A DNA stretch of 64,000 nucleotides from Ignavibacteria bacterium (GTDB taxonomy: Bacteria > Bacteroidota > Ignavibacteria > OLB7), in assembly GCA_020635205.1 (NCBI GenBank), contig JACKAE010000001.1, positions 1 to 64,000 of the forward strand, given 5' to 3'. Below, piece by piece: positions 7,418 to 17,182 of this stretch (position 1 is the first letter of the stretch; the number at the start of each line of letters is the position of its first letter). The position numbers and the translations under genes are program-made. The notes beneath the pieces were generated by a model. The model was not told the origin of the DNA and did no database searches. It saw only the letters and a program-made list of their open reading frames with translations.

Positions 7418-10303
7418 GTGGAGCATCAGCGTCGCAACGTACATCGAACACTCGCATTTCTCTCATTCCTTGTTCCGTTCGTCACCTACTATCTGACGGC
7501 TTGGCCGTCGATTTCACCGGGTGATTCCGGTATGCTTGCTGCCGCAGCATCCGGGGGACAAATCCTCGACGCTCCGGGTGCTCCTCTCTGGGTTACTATT
7601 GCTGGAGCTTTCGTTAACATCCTTCCCGGCGATCCGGCTCGACTCCTCGTGATCTTCTCCGCTATCTGCGGAGGGCTTAGTGCAATGCTTCTCTACCTTC
7701 TGACAACATCGCTTCTATCTTCTCAGTATGAAATCCCAGTCGAGGATGATAAAAGCCAGAGTAAGGGCGGAAGTGGTGAAGGTGAAGAAGAGAGTAGTGA
7801 GGGAGTAACACAACCTTCTTCCCTTAACCTTCCGAACATCATTGGTGGGATTACCGGGTGGGGAGGATTCGTTGCCGCCCTCTCCTTTGCTTGGTTCGAC
7901 TCGCAGTGGAGAAACAGTACAGAGATTACCACCCACTCAGCCGGGACGCTTCTGGTGATCCTGACACTTTGGGGAGTGGTGCAATGGTATCGGGGTCGTC
8001 AGTTGGGGAGTGGGCGGAGCACGCTCTGGCTTCTGCTTGCCGCTTGGTCGCTCGGCCTTGTGCTCGGCGTTGATCGGATTGCCCTCGCAGTCCTTCCGGC
8101 AGCCGCGCTCCTTATCTGGATCGTGCAATTTATTCCAGAGAAAGGAGACTCTCCTCGCTTTGTTCTCAGTGGAACTCTCGGAATGTTTGGTCTTCTCCTG
8201 CTGTGGCACTTCTTCATCTTCGACTATCTCTTTGTAGCTCTGCTGGCCGGGCTGATTGCCCTACTCATTGCATCCTTTAGTCCAAGATTGCGGAGGGGAG
8301 CACTTGCAGGCACATTCGTTCTCCTCTTCCTTTTAGGAGGATATACTACATATGTGCAGGTAGTGGTTCGGACAGAAGCTCACCCTCCACTTCGTCTAAT
8401 TGAGGAGGAACCATCCCTTGGGGGGGGCGTCAATCTCCTTCGCTACGCTAACGCACCTGTTTCCGCAATCTCGTCGACATCAGACAACGGTAACGTTCAA
8501 ACGGAGACTTCTCTCTCGTACACTGTTGGCCACCTTTACACACGCTACCTTCTGTGGAACCTTGTGGGGAGGATCAGTAATGTTGTTGGATCCCCCGCAC
8601 TCCTCTTCTCCGTCTCAGATCAGGAGCAGGATGAGTTTGTTGTTCCTGTTGGCCGTGAAAGGGGGGGGCCAATATACTTTTATGCTCTCCCCCTTCTCCT
8701 CGTCTGCATCGGTTTTGCTTACCACTTCCGCCACGACTGGCGCACCGCTCTGAGTATGATTGCCGGCTTCCTCACTCTCGGCCCTCTCCTTGCCCTCTAC
8801 CTCGACCCCGCACCACCACTCACTTTCGAGATTGACCATCTCTTCGCCTCTTCTCTCATCTTCCCTGCAATCTGGATTGGCTTTGCCACAACTGGGCTTG
8901 CCAGAAGTTTGTTCAACTCGGTGGCGAGTGAAGAGAGGAGAAAAGGTGGGAAAGAAAATGTAGTGATGGGAGTCATTCTCTTATGCTTTCTGATTGCTCC
9001 GTTGAACCTTGTCTGGAGTGGATGGGAGTTCCATAGTCGCAGAGATAATTACCTTCCCCACGACTTCGCTCACAACCTACTCGTCAGTTGCGATTCGAAT
9101 GCGGTTCTCTTCGTAGCAGACAGGATATCGGCATCTCCTCTCTACTATTTGCAAGATGTCGAGTCTCTACGTCGTGACGTTCGCGTTGTTGAGATCGACC
9201 AACTCAATCTCTGGTGGTATCGCGATCAGTTGGGAGGCGAGCGGAGTCGGGACGGGCTTCCACTTGCGATGAGTCTACCGGCAGGGAAACTTGTGAAGCC
9301 CCCTTTAATCCATCGAGTTGATTCCGCCCAGCGGGTTCCCCTGAGTATTCGCCACGATAGTACGGGACGTGCCGACACACTCTGGTGGGCTTGGCGAGGA
9401 ACCGAACTCGATTCCGGCATGGTTCGTTACAGCCTGCGCGAACAGGTGATTAAAGACATTGTTGAACAGAATATTGGTGAGAGGCCGATATACTTTGCCA
9501 TCACAGTTCCATCGCAGTGGTGGGGAGGACTGGAACGGTTCTTCCGGTGGGAAGGGATGGCTTTGCGTGTAGTGCCAGAGCGTGGTTTGAAAGGGGTGGA
9601 AGGATTCTCCGAGTTTGCGATCAACCACGACAAGATGCGCTCTCTCCTAATGCCGGAAGGGGAGGGAGGATTCCGTTTGCGAGGATTGAACGATCCCGAC
9701 GTTGGCTTCGGTTTAGAGGAGCGGCAATCGATTACCTACTACCGTCGTGCCCTGTTAGCACTGGCTGCCGATGGAATGAAGAATCGATCCGACACAGCAG
9801 AGGCCGTTGCACTGCTCGACGCATTGGATAAAACAATCTCAATAAAGATTTTCCCAATGCCTTACTGGATGGGAGCTGTTGTTGCCTCTCTGTACCGTGA
9901 TGCAGGAAATCGTGAGGGGACAGAACGCTACGCAGAGCATACAATAGAAGAGGCTGAGCAAGTTGGGGATGCGTGGCGGAACCATCCGGTAGACAGACGA
10001 TACAATCCCTACCAGATACGTGCCCGAATGCACGCACTTCTCGGCGACTACGACAGGGCTATCGAAAGCTACCGCTCGATGAGTCGTGACATCGAATCCG
10101 ATCCCGTGCTCCGTGGGTTGATTGAAGAACTTCGGGTGGAGCGACATTTAGTGAAGGGGGATTCTGCGGGGGCGATTCGGGAGCTACGCGAAATTGTTGG
10201 AGCGTATGGCTCGCCTAACACCCCTGCCCTGCAAAACAACCTGAGTGCATGGCAACAGATGTTAGGTGAGATGGATAGAGGAGCCGATACGTCGACAAAG
10301 TAA
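7418..10303 (+). CDS. DUF2723 family membrane protein with C-terminal repeats
   Basis: A large multi-pass inner-membrane protein. The N-terminal 350 residues contain about ten hydrophobic segments and the DUF2723 signature, including YLTAWPSISPGDSGMLAAAA and DAPGAPLWV. DUF2723 is related to protein O-mannosyltransferase-like GT-C enzymes (TMEM260), so sugar transfer from a lipid donor at the outer face is the best guess. The soluble C-terminus has helical TPR-like repeats (DYDRAIESYRSM). I chose GTG 7418, eleven bases after hemW, because an ATG at 7289 would overlap hemW by 119 bases. Two runs of eight G (8419-8426 and 8661-8668) lie in the coding sequence. Confidence 0.85.
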   Translation: MEHQRRNVHRTLAFLSFLVPFVTYYLTAWPSISPGDSGMLAAAASGGQILDAPGAPLWVTIAGAFVNILPGDPARLLVIFSAICGGLSAMLLYLLTTSLLSSQYEIPVEDDKSQSKGGSGEGEEESSEGVTQPSSLNLPNIIGGITGWGGFVAALSFAWFDSQWRNSTEITTHSAGTLLVILTLWGVVQWYRGRQLGSGRSTLWLLLAAWSLGLVLGVDRIALAVLPAAALLIWIVQFIPEKGDSPRFVLSGTLGMFGLLLLWHFFIFDYLFVALLAGLIALLIASFSPRLRRGALAGTFVLLFLLGGYTTYVQVVVRTEAHPPLRLIEEEPSLGGGVNLLRYANAPVSAISSTSDNGNVQTETSLSYTVGHLYTRYLLWNLVGRISNVVGSPALLFSVSDQEQDEFVVPVGRERGGPIYFYALPLLLVCIGFAYHFRHDWRTALSMIAGFLTLGPLLALYLDPAPPLTFEIDHLFASSLIFPAIWIGFATTGLARSLFNSVASEERRKGGKENVVMGVILLCFLIAPLNLVWSGWEFHSRRDNYLPHDFAHNLLVSCDSNAVLFVADRISASPLYYLQDVESLRRDVRVVEIDQLNLWWYRDQLGGERSRDGLPLAMSLPAGKLVKPPLIHRVDSAQRVPLSIRHDSTGRADTLWWAWRGTELDSGMVRYSLREQVIKDIVEQNIGERPIYFAITVPSQWWGGLERFFRWEGMALRVVPERGLKGVEGFSEFAINHDKMRSLLMPEGEGGFRLRGLNDPDVGFGLEERQSITYYRRALLALAADGMKNRSDTAEAVALLDALDKTISIKIFPMPYWMGAVVASLYRDAGNREGTERYAEHTIEEAEQVGDAWRNHPVDRRYNPYQIRARMHALLGDYDRAIESYRSMSRDIESDPVLRGLIEELRVERHLVKGDSAGAIRELREIVGAYGSPNTPALQNNLSAWQQMLGEMDRGADTSTK

Positions 10304-10550
10304 GGCTGATATCGTATAGAGAGAGTAGGTGAATTCTGTATAGTGGAGAAGTGGCATACCCTTGGTGCGCCTTCGTGTTCTTGGTGGTGCTTCCCTCCAT
10401 AATTCGTGAGGATGTCCGCTGATACTACCTTACACCGTAACAACACTTGGTAGTGCTCCCCCTACAAGTTCTATCTTCCCCCTCTTCACTCAATACTCAT
10501 ATCTTTGATCCAGAATTCAATAATCTCACTCAAAATTTATAGGAGAGACA

Positions 10551-11501
10551 ATGTCTGAAAAGAAAATCATAGCAATTCTTGGAGCAACCGGTGCGCAGGG
10601 GGGCAGCCTTGCGAACGCCATTCTGGATGATCCAGATAGCCAGTTCAGTGTGCGGGCAATTACGCGAAATGCTTCTTCTGAAAAAGCAACGGCACTTGCC
10701 GCGAAAGGGGCTGAGGTTGTAGAGGCGGATGTTGAGAATGTAGAGAGTTTGAAGCAGGCATTTGAGGGGGCATACGGAGCATTTTGCGTTACCTTCTTCT
10801 GGGAGCACTTCTCGCCGGAGAAAGAGCTTGCGCACGCGAAGGGAATGGCTGAGGCGGCGAAGGAGGCAGGTGTTCAACACGTGATCTGGTCTACGTTGGA
10901 AGATACCCGCAATTGGGTTCCATTGGAAGATGACCGGATGCCAACGCTGATGGGAGCCTACAAAGTTCCCCACTTCGATGCCAAGGGAGAGGCTGACAAC
11001 TATTTCACTGAACTCGGTTTGCCGGTAACTCTGCTGCGAACATCGTTCTACTGGGATAACTTGGTTCACTTCGGTATGGGACCAGCAAAGGGGCCAGATG
11101 GCAATTTCTACTTCAACCTTCCAATGGGAGAAAGGAAGTTGCCCGGAATTGCCGCAGAAGATATTGGGAAGTCAGCCTACGGCATCTTCAAGGCAGGATC
11201 TGAGTTCATCGGAAAGACTGTTGGTATCGTTGGCGAGAGCCTTACCGGTGCAGAGATGGCAAGCTCCCTCTCCACTGCCTTAGGTACGAACATCACCTAC
11301 AATGCCGTTCCACACGATGTCTACAGGAGTTTCGATTTTCCGGGAGCAGATGATCTCGGAAACATGTTCCAGTTCAAGCACGATTTCGAGGAAGAGTATG
11401 TTGGTGCCCGAAGTGTAGAGACCACCAAGGCGTTGAATCCATCGCTTCAGTCTTTTGATGCTTGGCTTCAGAAGAACAAAGAGAATATCCCGATGGCGTA
11501 A
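10551..11501 (+). CDS. NmrA-like NAD(P)-binding protein
   Basis: A 316-residue Rossmann protein of the NmrA/atypical short-chain dehydrogenase family. The nucleotide-binding GATGAQGGSLA motif is at about residues 10-20, followed by acidic and Arg-rich strands (AITRNASSEKATALAAKG) that suggest NADP(H). Full-length members act as redox sensors or as isoflavone-reductase-like enzymes; substrate cannot be read from sequence. It has one of the few convincing ribosome sites here (AGGAG, 8 bases upstream of the ATG). Upstream intergenic DNA (10304-10550) holds a CTTCGTGTTCTTGGTGG-type dispersed phrase only. Confidence 0.9.
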   Translation: MSEKKIIAILGATGAQGGSLANAILDDPDSQFSVRAITRNASSEKATALAAKGAEVVEADVENVESLKQAFEGAYGAFCVTFFWEHFSPEKELAHAKGMAEAAKEAGVQHVIWSTLEDTRNWVPLEDDRMPTLMGAYKVPHFDAKGEADNYFTELGLPVTLLRTSFYWDNLVHFGMGPAKGPDGNFYFNLPMGERKLPGIAAEDIGKSAYGIFKAGSEFIGKTVGIVGESLTGAEMASSLSTALGTNITYNAVPHDVYRSFDFPGADDLGNMFQFKHDFEEEYVGARSVETTKALNPSLQSFDAWLQKNKENIPMA

Positions 11502-11641
11502 GGATTTACGCCGCAATTTAAATCTCCTTGCAGGTGCGTCAGGAAGCGTAGTGTTGATGTTTCAAGAGAAGTGGGAATAACCACAAAGAACACCAAGGGG
11601 CTGTCATAATCACGTGACGACTCTCTAGGTACGTTAGGAAG

Positions 11642-11684
11642 TGCAGCGTTGTAGAGAGGGTGGGGCGATCTCTACAACGCTGCA
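11642..11684. other. Perfect 16-bp hairpin
   Basis: TGCAGCGTTGTAGAGA at 11642-11657 pairs perfectly with 11669-11684 across an 11-base loop. It lies between the NmrA-like gene and the DUF2569 fusion gene. There is no T-run after either arm, so it is not a textbook terminator; a related phrase (GCGTCAGGAAGCGTAGTGTTG) lies at about 11535, so it may be part of a repeat element. Confidence 0.6.
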
Positions 11685-11733
11685 TTAGGTTGCGTGAGAA
11701 GTTAAGCTATCCAATGTAAGATCAAAAGCCTAT

Positions 11734-13080
11734 ATGCCTATTAATGATGGAGCAGACCAGCTCTACAACCGCTATCGAGGGATGACCGATGAGGGGTTGG
11801 TTGCTCTCTATCGTGAGGGTGGGTTTACGGCGGAGGCTGAGGCAATAATACTTCGAGTGTTGGAGGAACGGGAACTTGATCGAGCAGAGTTGTTTCTCCC
11901 CTCAATAGATGAGAAGGTCGTAGAGGAACGCATTGTCTCAGGCCCGAGTGGATTGGGAGGATGGCTCATTTTGCTCTTCATCAATCTATTGGTGAGTCTA
12001 CTATTCGGCTTCTTTTGGCTAAAGCGGGACTATCTCTCACTCTTCGTTGATGGAACTTGGACTCAAGTTAGTGATCCGGCCAGCCCACACTACGATTTTT
12101 TCCTGAGCATTATCGTTCTGTGGGAGATGGTGTTCGAGCTTGCTCTGATAACGATGCTCGGTGTTCTGATCGTCCTCTTCTTTCGCAAATCCTTCCTTTT
12201 CCCAAAAGTGCTTGTCTGGACGTTGGTGGCCTCCATTATCTTTTCAATTAGCGATAGCATTACTCTGTCGATACTTTACGGAGAAAATTATTTCGGGGGT
12301 CTTACGGAGATTTTGCGAGCGATTATATGGATTGCCTATGTCTCTTCATCCAGACGAGTAAAGAATACGTTCACGCAGGGGAGAAAGAAGAGAGAATCGA
12401 CTGACTTACAAGAGAGAGAAACTATGTCGGAACAACCAAAGCCAATCGAGCGTTTGGATCTCTTCAACCAGTGGGCAGAGGACTATGCCCCATCATCTTC
12501 CAACGAGGACTTCCCATTTCAAGGCTATGATGAGGTGCTCGATCAAGTGGTGGAACAGGCCGATCCCACTCAGGCTGCCTCAGTTCTCGATCTCGGCATT
12601 GGCACGGGAAACCTTGCTGCCCGATTCCTTTCGTTCGACTGTGCGATTACTGGCGTTGACTTCTCGGAGAAGATGCTCCACCAAGCAGCCGAACTTTTAC
12701 CCGATGCAGAGTTGATCCGAGCCGACCTTACTGCGCCATTTCCGCCAGAACTAAACCGGCACTTCGACCTGATAGTTGCTGGGTACGTTCTCCACGAGTT
12801 CGACGATGAAGTGAAGCTCTCCCTAATCGAACGGCTCGTCCAAAATCACCTAAAGCCGAACGGCCGGATTGTGATTGGAGACATTTCCTTCCCGAACGAA
12901 AAGATCAGAGTGCTTGCAGAAGAGCGTTGGCGACACCTTTGGGATCATCGAGAGCATTACTGGAGCGCAGAGGAGATGTGCGAGCAAATCGAGAAGAAGA
13001 TCGTCGGAATAATTGTTCGCTATCGGCAGGTTTCGGAGTGTGCGGGGGTCTACACGATTGGTCGGGAGCTTGAGGGGTGA
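11734..13080 (+). CDS. DUF2569-like membrane domain fused to YrrT-like methyltransferase
   Basis: One open frame of 448 residues carries two normally separate proteins. Residues 1-60 are soluble; about 70-220 hold four membrane segments starting GGWLILLFINLLVSLLFGF and ending with SSRRVKNTF, the layout of DUF2569 proteins. From Met231 (ATG 12424) comes a class I SAM methyltransferase: LFNQWAEDYAP, VLDLGIGTGNLA (SAM loop), GVDFSEKML and HEFDDEVK, closest in pattern to YrrT. The linker is Lys/Arg/Glu rich. ATG 12424 is preceded by GAGAGAGAAA and could also serve as an internal start. It may be a real fusion or two genes that lost the intervening stop. Confidence 0.8.
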   Translation: MPINDGADQLYNRYRGMTDEGLVALYREGGFTAEAEAIILRVLEERELDRAELFLPSIDEKVVEERIVSGPSGLGGWLILLFINLLVSLLFGFFWLKRDYLSLFVDGTWTQVSDPASPHYDFFLSIIVLWEMVFELALITMLGVLIVLFFRKSFLFPKVLVWTLVASIIFSISDSITLSILYGENYFGGLTEILRAIIWIAYVSSSRRVKNTFTQGRKKRESTDLQERETMSEQPKPIERLDLFNQWAEDYAPSSSNEDFPFQGYDEVLDQVVEQADPTQAASVLDLGIGTGNLAARFLSFDCAITGVDFSEKMLHQAAELLPDAELIRADLTAPFPPELNRHFDLIVAGYVLHEFDDEVKLSLIERLVQNHLKPNGRIVIGDISFPNEKIRVLAEERWRHLWDHREHYWSAEEMCEQIEKKIVGIIVRYRQVSECAGVYTIGRELEG

Positions 13081-13889
13081 GAATCGAGATTGCTGAGTTA
13101 TAGAGAAGCCGATCTATGTCAGATAGAATCATCGGGTCGTGTGGGAAATCTCGGGTATCCCTCACCTCCAGCCCCTCTCCCAAGTATAATCCGATCTATC
13201 CTCTCTTCTCAGAGTGGGAGAGGGGAGTCGGAACCGAGGATACCGATCTCCCCCGACTCAGGGGGTAATGATATCTCCTATCTCATCCGACTTAAAACCT
13301 CTATACACGCGGACAATCAGTTTGCGAGCGTATTATACAAATAACATTAAGGAAGAGGTATATGGTGGTGCAGGCTGGTCTATGCAGAAAAGGGTTTGTC
13401 ATGGTGAGGTCTTCCGAAGCATCTGGCTGGCTCAGTAGAGCAACGACTCGTTTCACTACACTTGCTGCGAGACTCTTCATTCCGCTTCGCTTCATTCTGA
13501 GTGACATTCCTGAATTGGCAGATGTACGACTTCGGCATGGTAATTTGGTATTATTAACACCCGACTTCCAGTCGGGTGTGGTGAGACTCTCTGCTTCGGC
13601 TCCCCTCTCCCACCTCGGAAACTCTCGGTATACCTGAACAAACTATGGGAGAGGGGCAGAGGGTGAGGGAATCGCACGGAGAAGAAGCAGGCAAGACTCG
13701 TAGAATCGGATGTAGCGAATACGATCAACCGATTGCCTTCCGATCATCTCACAGTTTCTTCGTCCGAGAGTATATAAGAGTTGGTTAGCAGGCGAACGAG
13801 ATATTCCTCCTCTTCGACTGCATCTTTTTCGATACTGACCCTGTATGACGCGGACGCTCAGAACAACCTGAATGATCTAAACATTTTTT
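13081..13889. other. 809-bp gene-free region filled with dispersed repeats
   Basis: I see no convincing gene. 13176-13262 has CCCCTCTCCCA...TGGGAGAGGGG arms and an inverted copy of the phrase found at 36150-36195. About 13430-13510 resembles the widespread environmental repeat whose reverse complement reads like 'ALLSQPDASEDLTMTN'. 13559-13774 is a full copy of the 215-bp element also present at 19831-20046. Confidence 0.65.
13559..13774 (+). repeat. 215-bp CCCCTCTCCC-type element, copy 1
   Basis: Starts with the palindrome ACCCGACTTCCAGTCGGGT (13559-13577), then CCCCTCTCCCA / TGGGAGAGGGG arms around a 30-base centre, then GAGGGAATCGCAC and a tail with CTTCGTCCGAGAGTATAT. It matches 19831-20046 along nearly its full length (roughly 90% by eye). 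Confidence 0.8.
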
Positions 13890-15590
13890 ATGAAGCCATC
13901 TTGGTACGTGTTTTTGCTCGCAGCCATTGCTACTGCACCACACAATCTTTTCTCTCAGCAACTGACTAAGGCGCAGGTTGCCCGAATCGATTCTCTCTTC
14001 ACAAGGTATGATCGGCAGGATTCTCCCGGCTATGCTCTCGGCATCTATCGAGGGGGAAAACTTATCTACTCTGCCGGTTACGGCATGGCCGACTTGGAAC
14101 ATGCTGTCCCAATCACACCACAGACCCGGTTCGACATTGGGTCAACCTCCAAACAGTTTACGGCAACGGCGTTGCTCCTTTTAGAACAGGAGGGAAAACT
14201 GTCGCTCGAAGATGATGTACGGAAGTATATTCCAGAGCTTCCAGACTACGGCAAGCCGATAACAGTTCGCCACCTGCTGAACCATACCAGTGGCCTTCGC
14301 GACTATATCGGTCTGATGTCGATGAGTGGATTCGACATCGATGACGTGACCACATCAGAAGATGCGTTGCGGGTGATTGCACGACAGCGTGCATTAAATT
14401 TTGAGCCGGGAACAGAGCACCTCTACAGTAACACTGGATATTTCCTTGGGGCGGTGCTTGTAGAGCGAGTAACGGGAAAAACTCTCCGTGAATTTGCCGC
14501 CGAAAGAATTTTTGCTCCTCTCGGAATGGCACAGACAACCTATGTGGACGATCACACTGAGGTGCTTCAGGATCGGGCGATTGCTTACTCTCCCGGAGGT
14601 GATGATGCTTGGCATCGTGATGTCTCCTATTGGGAGCAAAATGGAGATGGGGGGATATTTACCTCTGTAGAAGATCTGTTACTTTGGGATGAGAACTTCT
14701 TTCACCCAACTGTTGGTGGAGAGAAGTTGAATCGAGAGCTACTCCGAAGGGGAGTTCTCGATAATGGCGACACACTCGACTACTCCCTCGGGTTGATGCA
14801 GAGTGAGTTTATGGGAATTCCTGTGGTGAGCCACGGTGGAAGTTGGGGAGGTTACCGGGCGGAGTTAATGCGCATCCCTTCGGAACATCTTTCCGTTGCG
14901 CTTCTCTCGAATTGCGGGGTCAGTAATCCATCGGCGGCGGCTGAAAGGGTTCTGGCAATTGTTCTTGGATCTTCTCTTCCCCCATCTACAACCTCTCCGC
15001 TACCCTCTTCCGACCCTCTTCCTCCCACAACTGAAGTCGCGTTCGATCCTACACTCTTCGATGCCTACGTAGGGGACTACGCTCTGGACCTTGCACCTGA
15101 CTTCGTTTTGACGTTCCGGCGCGATGGTGACCGCTATTACAGTCAGGCTACAGGGCAGCAGGAGCTTGAGATTCTTCCCTCTTCAGATTCTACGTTCTTC
15201 TTGAAAGAGATTAATGCGTCGATGACCTTCCACCGGGAAAAGGAGGGGAGTGCCCAGACCGTTACGCTACACCAGGGGGGAGACTATACTGCGCACCGGG
15301 TTGTTCCTTTCAAGATAGATGCCGGTGCGTTGTTAGTCTACACAGGGGAATATTATAGTGATGAGCTTGAGACGACATACCAACTTGCTCCCGAGGGGAG
15401 AGGATTGATTGCAATGTCGTCGCGTGGTGATTCGGTTCTCCTTACGCCGGTAGATACAGATCGTTTTGTGGGGAGTGAGTGGTTTCTACAGGAAGTTGAA
15501 TTTGAGAGAGGGAGCGAAGGTGGAGTTGCTGCGATGGTTGTAAGTGTTGGAAGAGTGAAGAACCTTCGCTTCCTTCGGAAGAATCCGTAA
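13890..15590 (+). CDS. CubicO-type serine hydrolase (beta-lactamase fold), secreted
   Basis: Signal peptide (first about 22 residues, ending FSQ), then a class C beta-lactamase/CubicO domain. The nucleophile motif is STSK (Ser85, Lys88), the second motif YSN is at 179-181, and the third HGG lies in VVSHGGSWGG near residue 313. The C-terminal 180 residues are beta-rich (DUF3471-like layout with YVGDYAL) after a Ser/Pro linker. Family members hydrolyse esters or D-amino acid peptides; a specific substrate is not inferable. The gene stands alone after a long repeat region; starts with ATG. Confidence 0.9.
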   Translation: MKPSWYVFLLAAIATAPHNLFSQQLTKAQVARIDSLFTRYDRQDSPGYALGIYRGGKLIYSAGYGMADLEHAVPITPQTRFDIGSTSKQFTATALLLLEQEGKLSLEDDVRKYIPELPDYGKPITVRHLLNHTSGLRDYIGLMSMSGFDIDDVTTSEDALRVIARQRALNFEPGTEHLYSNTGYFLGAVLVERVTGKTLREFAAERIFAPLGMAQTTYVDDHTEVLQDRAIAYSPGGDDAWHRDVSYWEQNGDGGIFTSVEDLLLWDENFFHPTVGGEKLNRELLRRGVLDNGDTLDYSLGLMQSEFMGIPVVSHGGSWGGYRAELMRIPSEHLSVALLSNCGVSNPSAAAERVLAIVLGSSLPPSTTSPLPSSDPLPPTTEVAFDPTLFDAYVGDYALDLAPDFVLTFRRDGDRYYSQATGQQELEILPSSDSTFFLKEINASMTFHREKEGSAQTVTLHQGGDYTAHRVVPFKIDAGALLVYTGEYYSDELETTYQLAPEGRGLIAMSSRGDSVLLTPVDTDRFVGSEWFLQEVEFERGSEGGVAAMVVSVGRVKNLRFLRKNP

Positions 15591-15659
15591 AACAATATCG
15601 AGATTGCTCCTTCTCCCAAACTGTTTCGTCTTCTCTGCAAGCAGGATGCAATCAATACT

Positions 15660-15914
15660 ATGCTTAATCTACAGGTTCTCTCGATTATCGGTGCTTTCTG
15701 TATTCTCATCCCATACGTGGCCTTGCAGTCTGGCTGGTTGCGGCAGTCCGATATTCCCTACCTCTTATTGAATATCGCCGGTTCTACTGCTCTTATCACC
15801 GTGGCCATCATTGATGATCGCCACGGGTTTATTCTTCTGGAAGGAATTTGGGGATCTATTAGTCTCTGGGGTCTGGTAAAAGTGATTCGGGGGAGGTGGA
15901 AAAGCAACAAGTGA
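15660..15914 (+). CDS. Small membrane protein, CBU_0592-like
   Basis: 84 residues with three hydrophobic segments (about 4-21, 32-49, 55-73) and a basic tail (IRGRWKSNK). The spacing and the NIAGSTALI segment match the short CBU_0592-type membrane proteins. Function unknown. ATG start 69 bases after the CubicO-type gene, so co-transcription is possible. Confidence 0.8.
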   Translation: MLNLQVLSIIGAFCILIPYVALQSGWLRQSDIPYLLLNIAGSTALITVAIIDDRHGFILLEGIWGSISLWGLVKVIRGRWKSNK

Positions 15915-16027
15915 GAGAAGTGATTTCTTCTCTCTTTGCTCGCTCGGCTTCTACTGTTTAAGTTTGTCCGCAATTCAGTCTCTTTGTTGCAGCGAGTTCC
16001 TGTTCCACTTTCCTGAGCTATTGAGAT

Positions 16028-16615
16028 ATGACAAAAGGACGACTTGAAGCCTTCAGTGATGGGGTGCTGGCGATTATCATCACAATAATGGTGTTGGAGT
16101 TGAAAGTGCCGCACGGAGATGACTTCGAGTCGCTCCGTCCCCTTATTCCAATCTTCCTCAGCTACGTGTTGAGTTTTATCTATTTGGCAATCTACTGGAA
16201 CAACCATCACCACCTGATGCAAGCAGTGAAGCAGGTGAACGGGCGGATACTGTGGGCGAACGTTCACCTCCTCTTTTGGCTTTCCCTAATTCCCTTCGTC
16301 ACAGCTTGGATGGGAGAAAATCACTTTGCAACACGGCCAGTTGCTCTCTACGGTCTTGCCCTTCTCTGTCCGGCGATTGCATACTATATCTTGACTCGCG
16401 CTCTGTTAACACATCACGGCGAGGATTCAGATCTGGCGAAGGCACTCGGGAAGGATGTGAAGGGGAAGGTTTCGGTAGTGATCTACGCCAGTGCAATTCC
16501 TTTAGCATTTGTTCACCCGATGATTGCCTGTGCTCTCTACGTGCTCGTTGCTATCATTTGGCTAATTCCAGATCGGCGCATCGAGAGAACATTAGGTGAA
16601 CATCATCAAGAGTAA
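16028..16615 (+). CDS. TMEM175/DUF1211 family potassium channel-like protein
   Basis: 195 residues and about six membrane segments. The first helix has the family hallmark RLEAFSDGVLAIIITIMVLEL, with the RxxxFSD signature of prokaryotic TMEM175 potassium channels. NNHHHLM is the usual loop after the second helix. Bacterial members form tetrameric leak-type K+ channels in the inner membrane. The stop overlaps the ribosome site of the next gene, suggesting coupled translation. Confidence 0.93.
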   Translation: MTKGRLEAFSDGVLAIIITIMVLELKVPHGDDFESLRPLIPIFLSYVLSFIYLAIYWNNHHHLMQAVKQVNGRILWANVHLLFWLSLIPFVTAWMGENHFATRPVALYGLALLCPAIAYYILTRALLTHHGEDSDLAKALGKDVKGKVSVVIYASAIPLAFVHPMIACALYVLVAIIWLIPDRRIERTLGEHHQE

Positions 16616-16628
16616 GGGAGGTCTCTCC

Positions 16629-17123
16629 ATGAAGCCGAAGATTCTCGGTATTTATTCAGCGTTAAAGAGTGGTGAAGAAATGCTCTCTCGTGAAGAGGAG
16701 GAGCTGGTAGTAGGGAGAGGAATAGTGGGAGATCGTTATTACGTAGGGAGTGGAACGTTCTCTAAGAATATGAACGAGACTCACGACCATGAAGTAACGT
16801 TGATCGAGTCAGAGGAGATCGACCGATTTAATGCTGAGCATGGTTTCTCTTTCAATCACGGTGCGTTCCGCAGAAACATCGTCACACAGGGTGTCCGGTT
16901 GAATGACTTGGTTGGTCGGGAATTCCTAATCGGGAATGTGAAGCTCTACGCAGTTCGTCTCTGCGAGCCGTGTGCCTATCTCGCAAAAGTTCTCGTTCCA
17001 GAAGTTCTCCCCGGAATGGTCGGTCGAGGAGGACTGCGGGCGAGGATTGTTGAAGGAGGAAATGTCCGGGTCGGGGATGTGATTGAAACAGATCTGGAGC
17101 ACAATGAAAATGCTGGCAGGTAG
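16629..17123 (+). CDS. MOSC domain protein (YiiM-like)
   Basis: 164 residues forming a single MOSC domain, the molybdenum-cofactor sulfurase C-terminal fold. The GRGIVGDRYY block, NIVTQGV...LVGREF and the conserved Cys in RLCEPCAY (probable persulfide or Mo ligand) are present. Stand-alone MOSC proteins reduce N-hydroxylated compounds in some species. The ATG at 16629 has a strong Shine-Dalgarno (AAGGGAGG) eight bases upstream, overlapping the stop of the TMEM175-like gene. An in-frame GTG at 16596 is not favoured. Confidence 0.9.
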   Translation: MKPKILGIYSALKSGEEMLSREEEELVVGRGIVGDRYYVGSGTFSKNMNETHDHEVTLIESEEIDRFNAEHGFSFNHGAFRRNIVTQGVRLNDLVGREFLIGNVKLYAVRLCEPCAYLAKVLVPEVLPGMVGRGGLRARIVEGGNVRVGDVIETDLEHNENAGR

Positions 17124-17182
17124 AGGGGTATCTCCTCAACCCTCACGTAGCTCAGAGGTGAATATCTCACCACAAACCTCGC

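Noticed and set aside
13362..13637. 91-residue plus-strand frame in the repeat-rich gap
   Set aside because: It runs through the dispersed repeats and ends in repeat-encoded residues; no start site or homology support.
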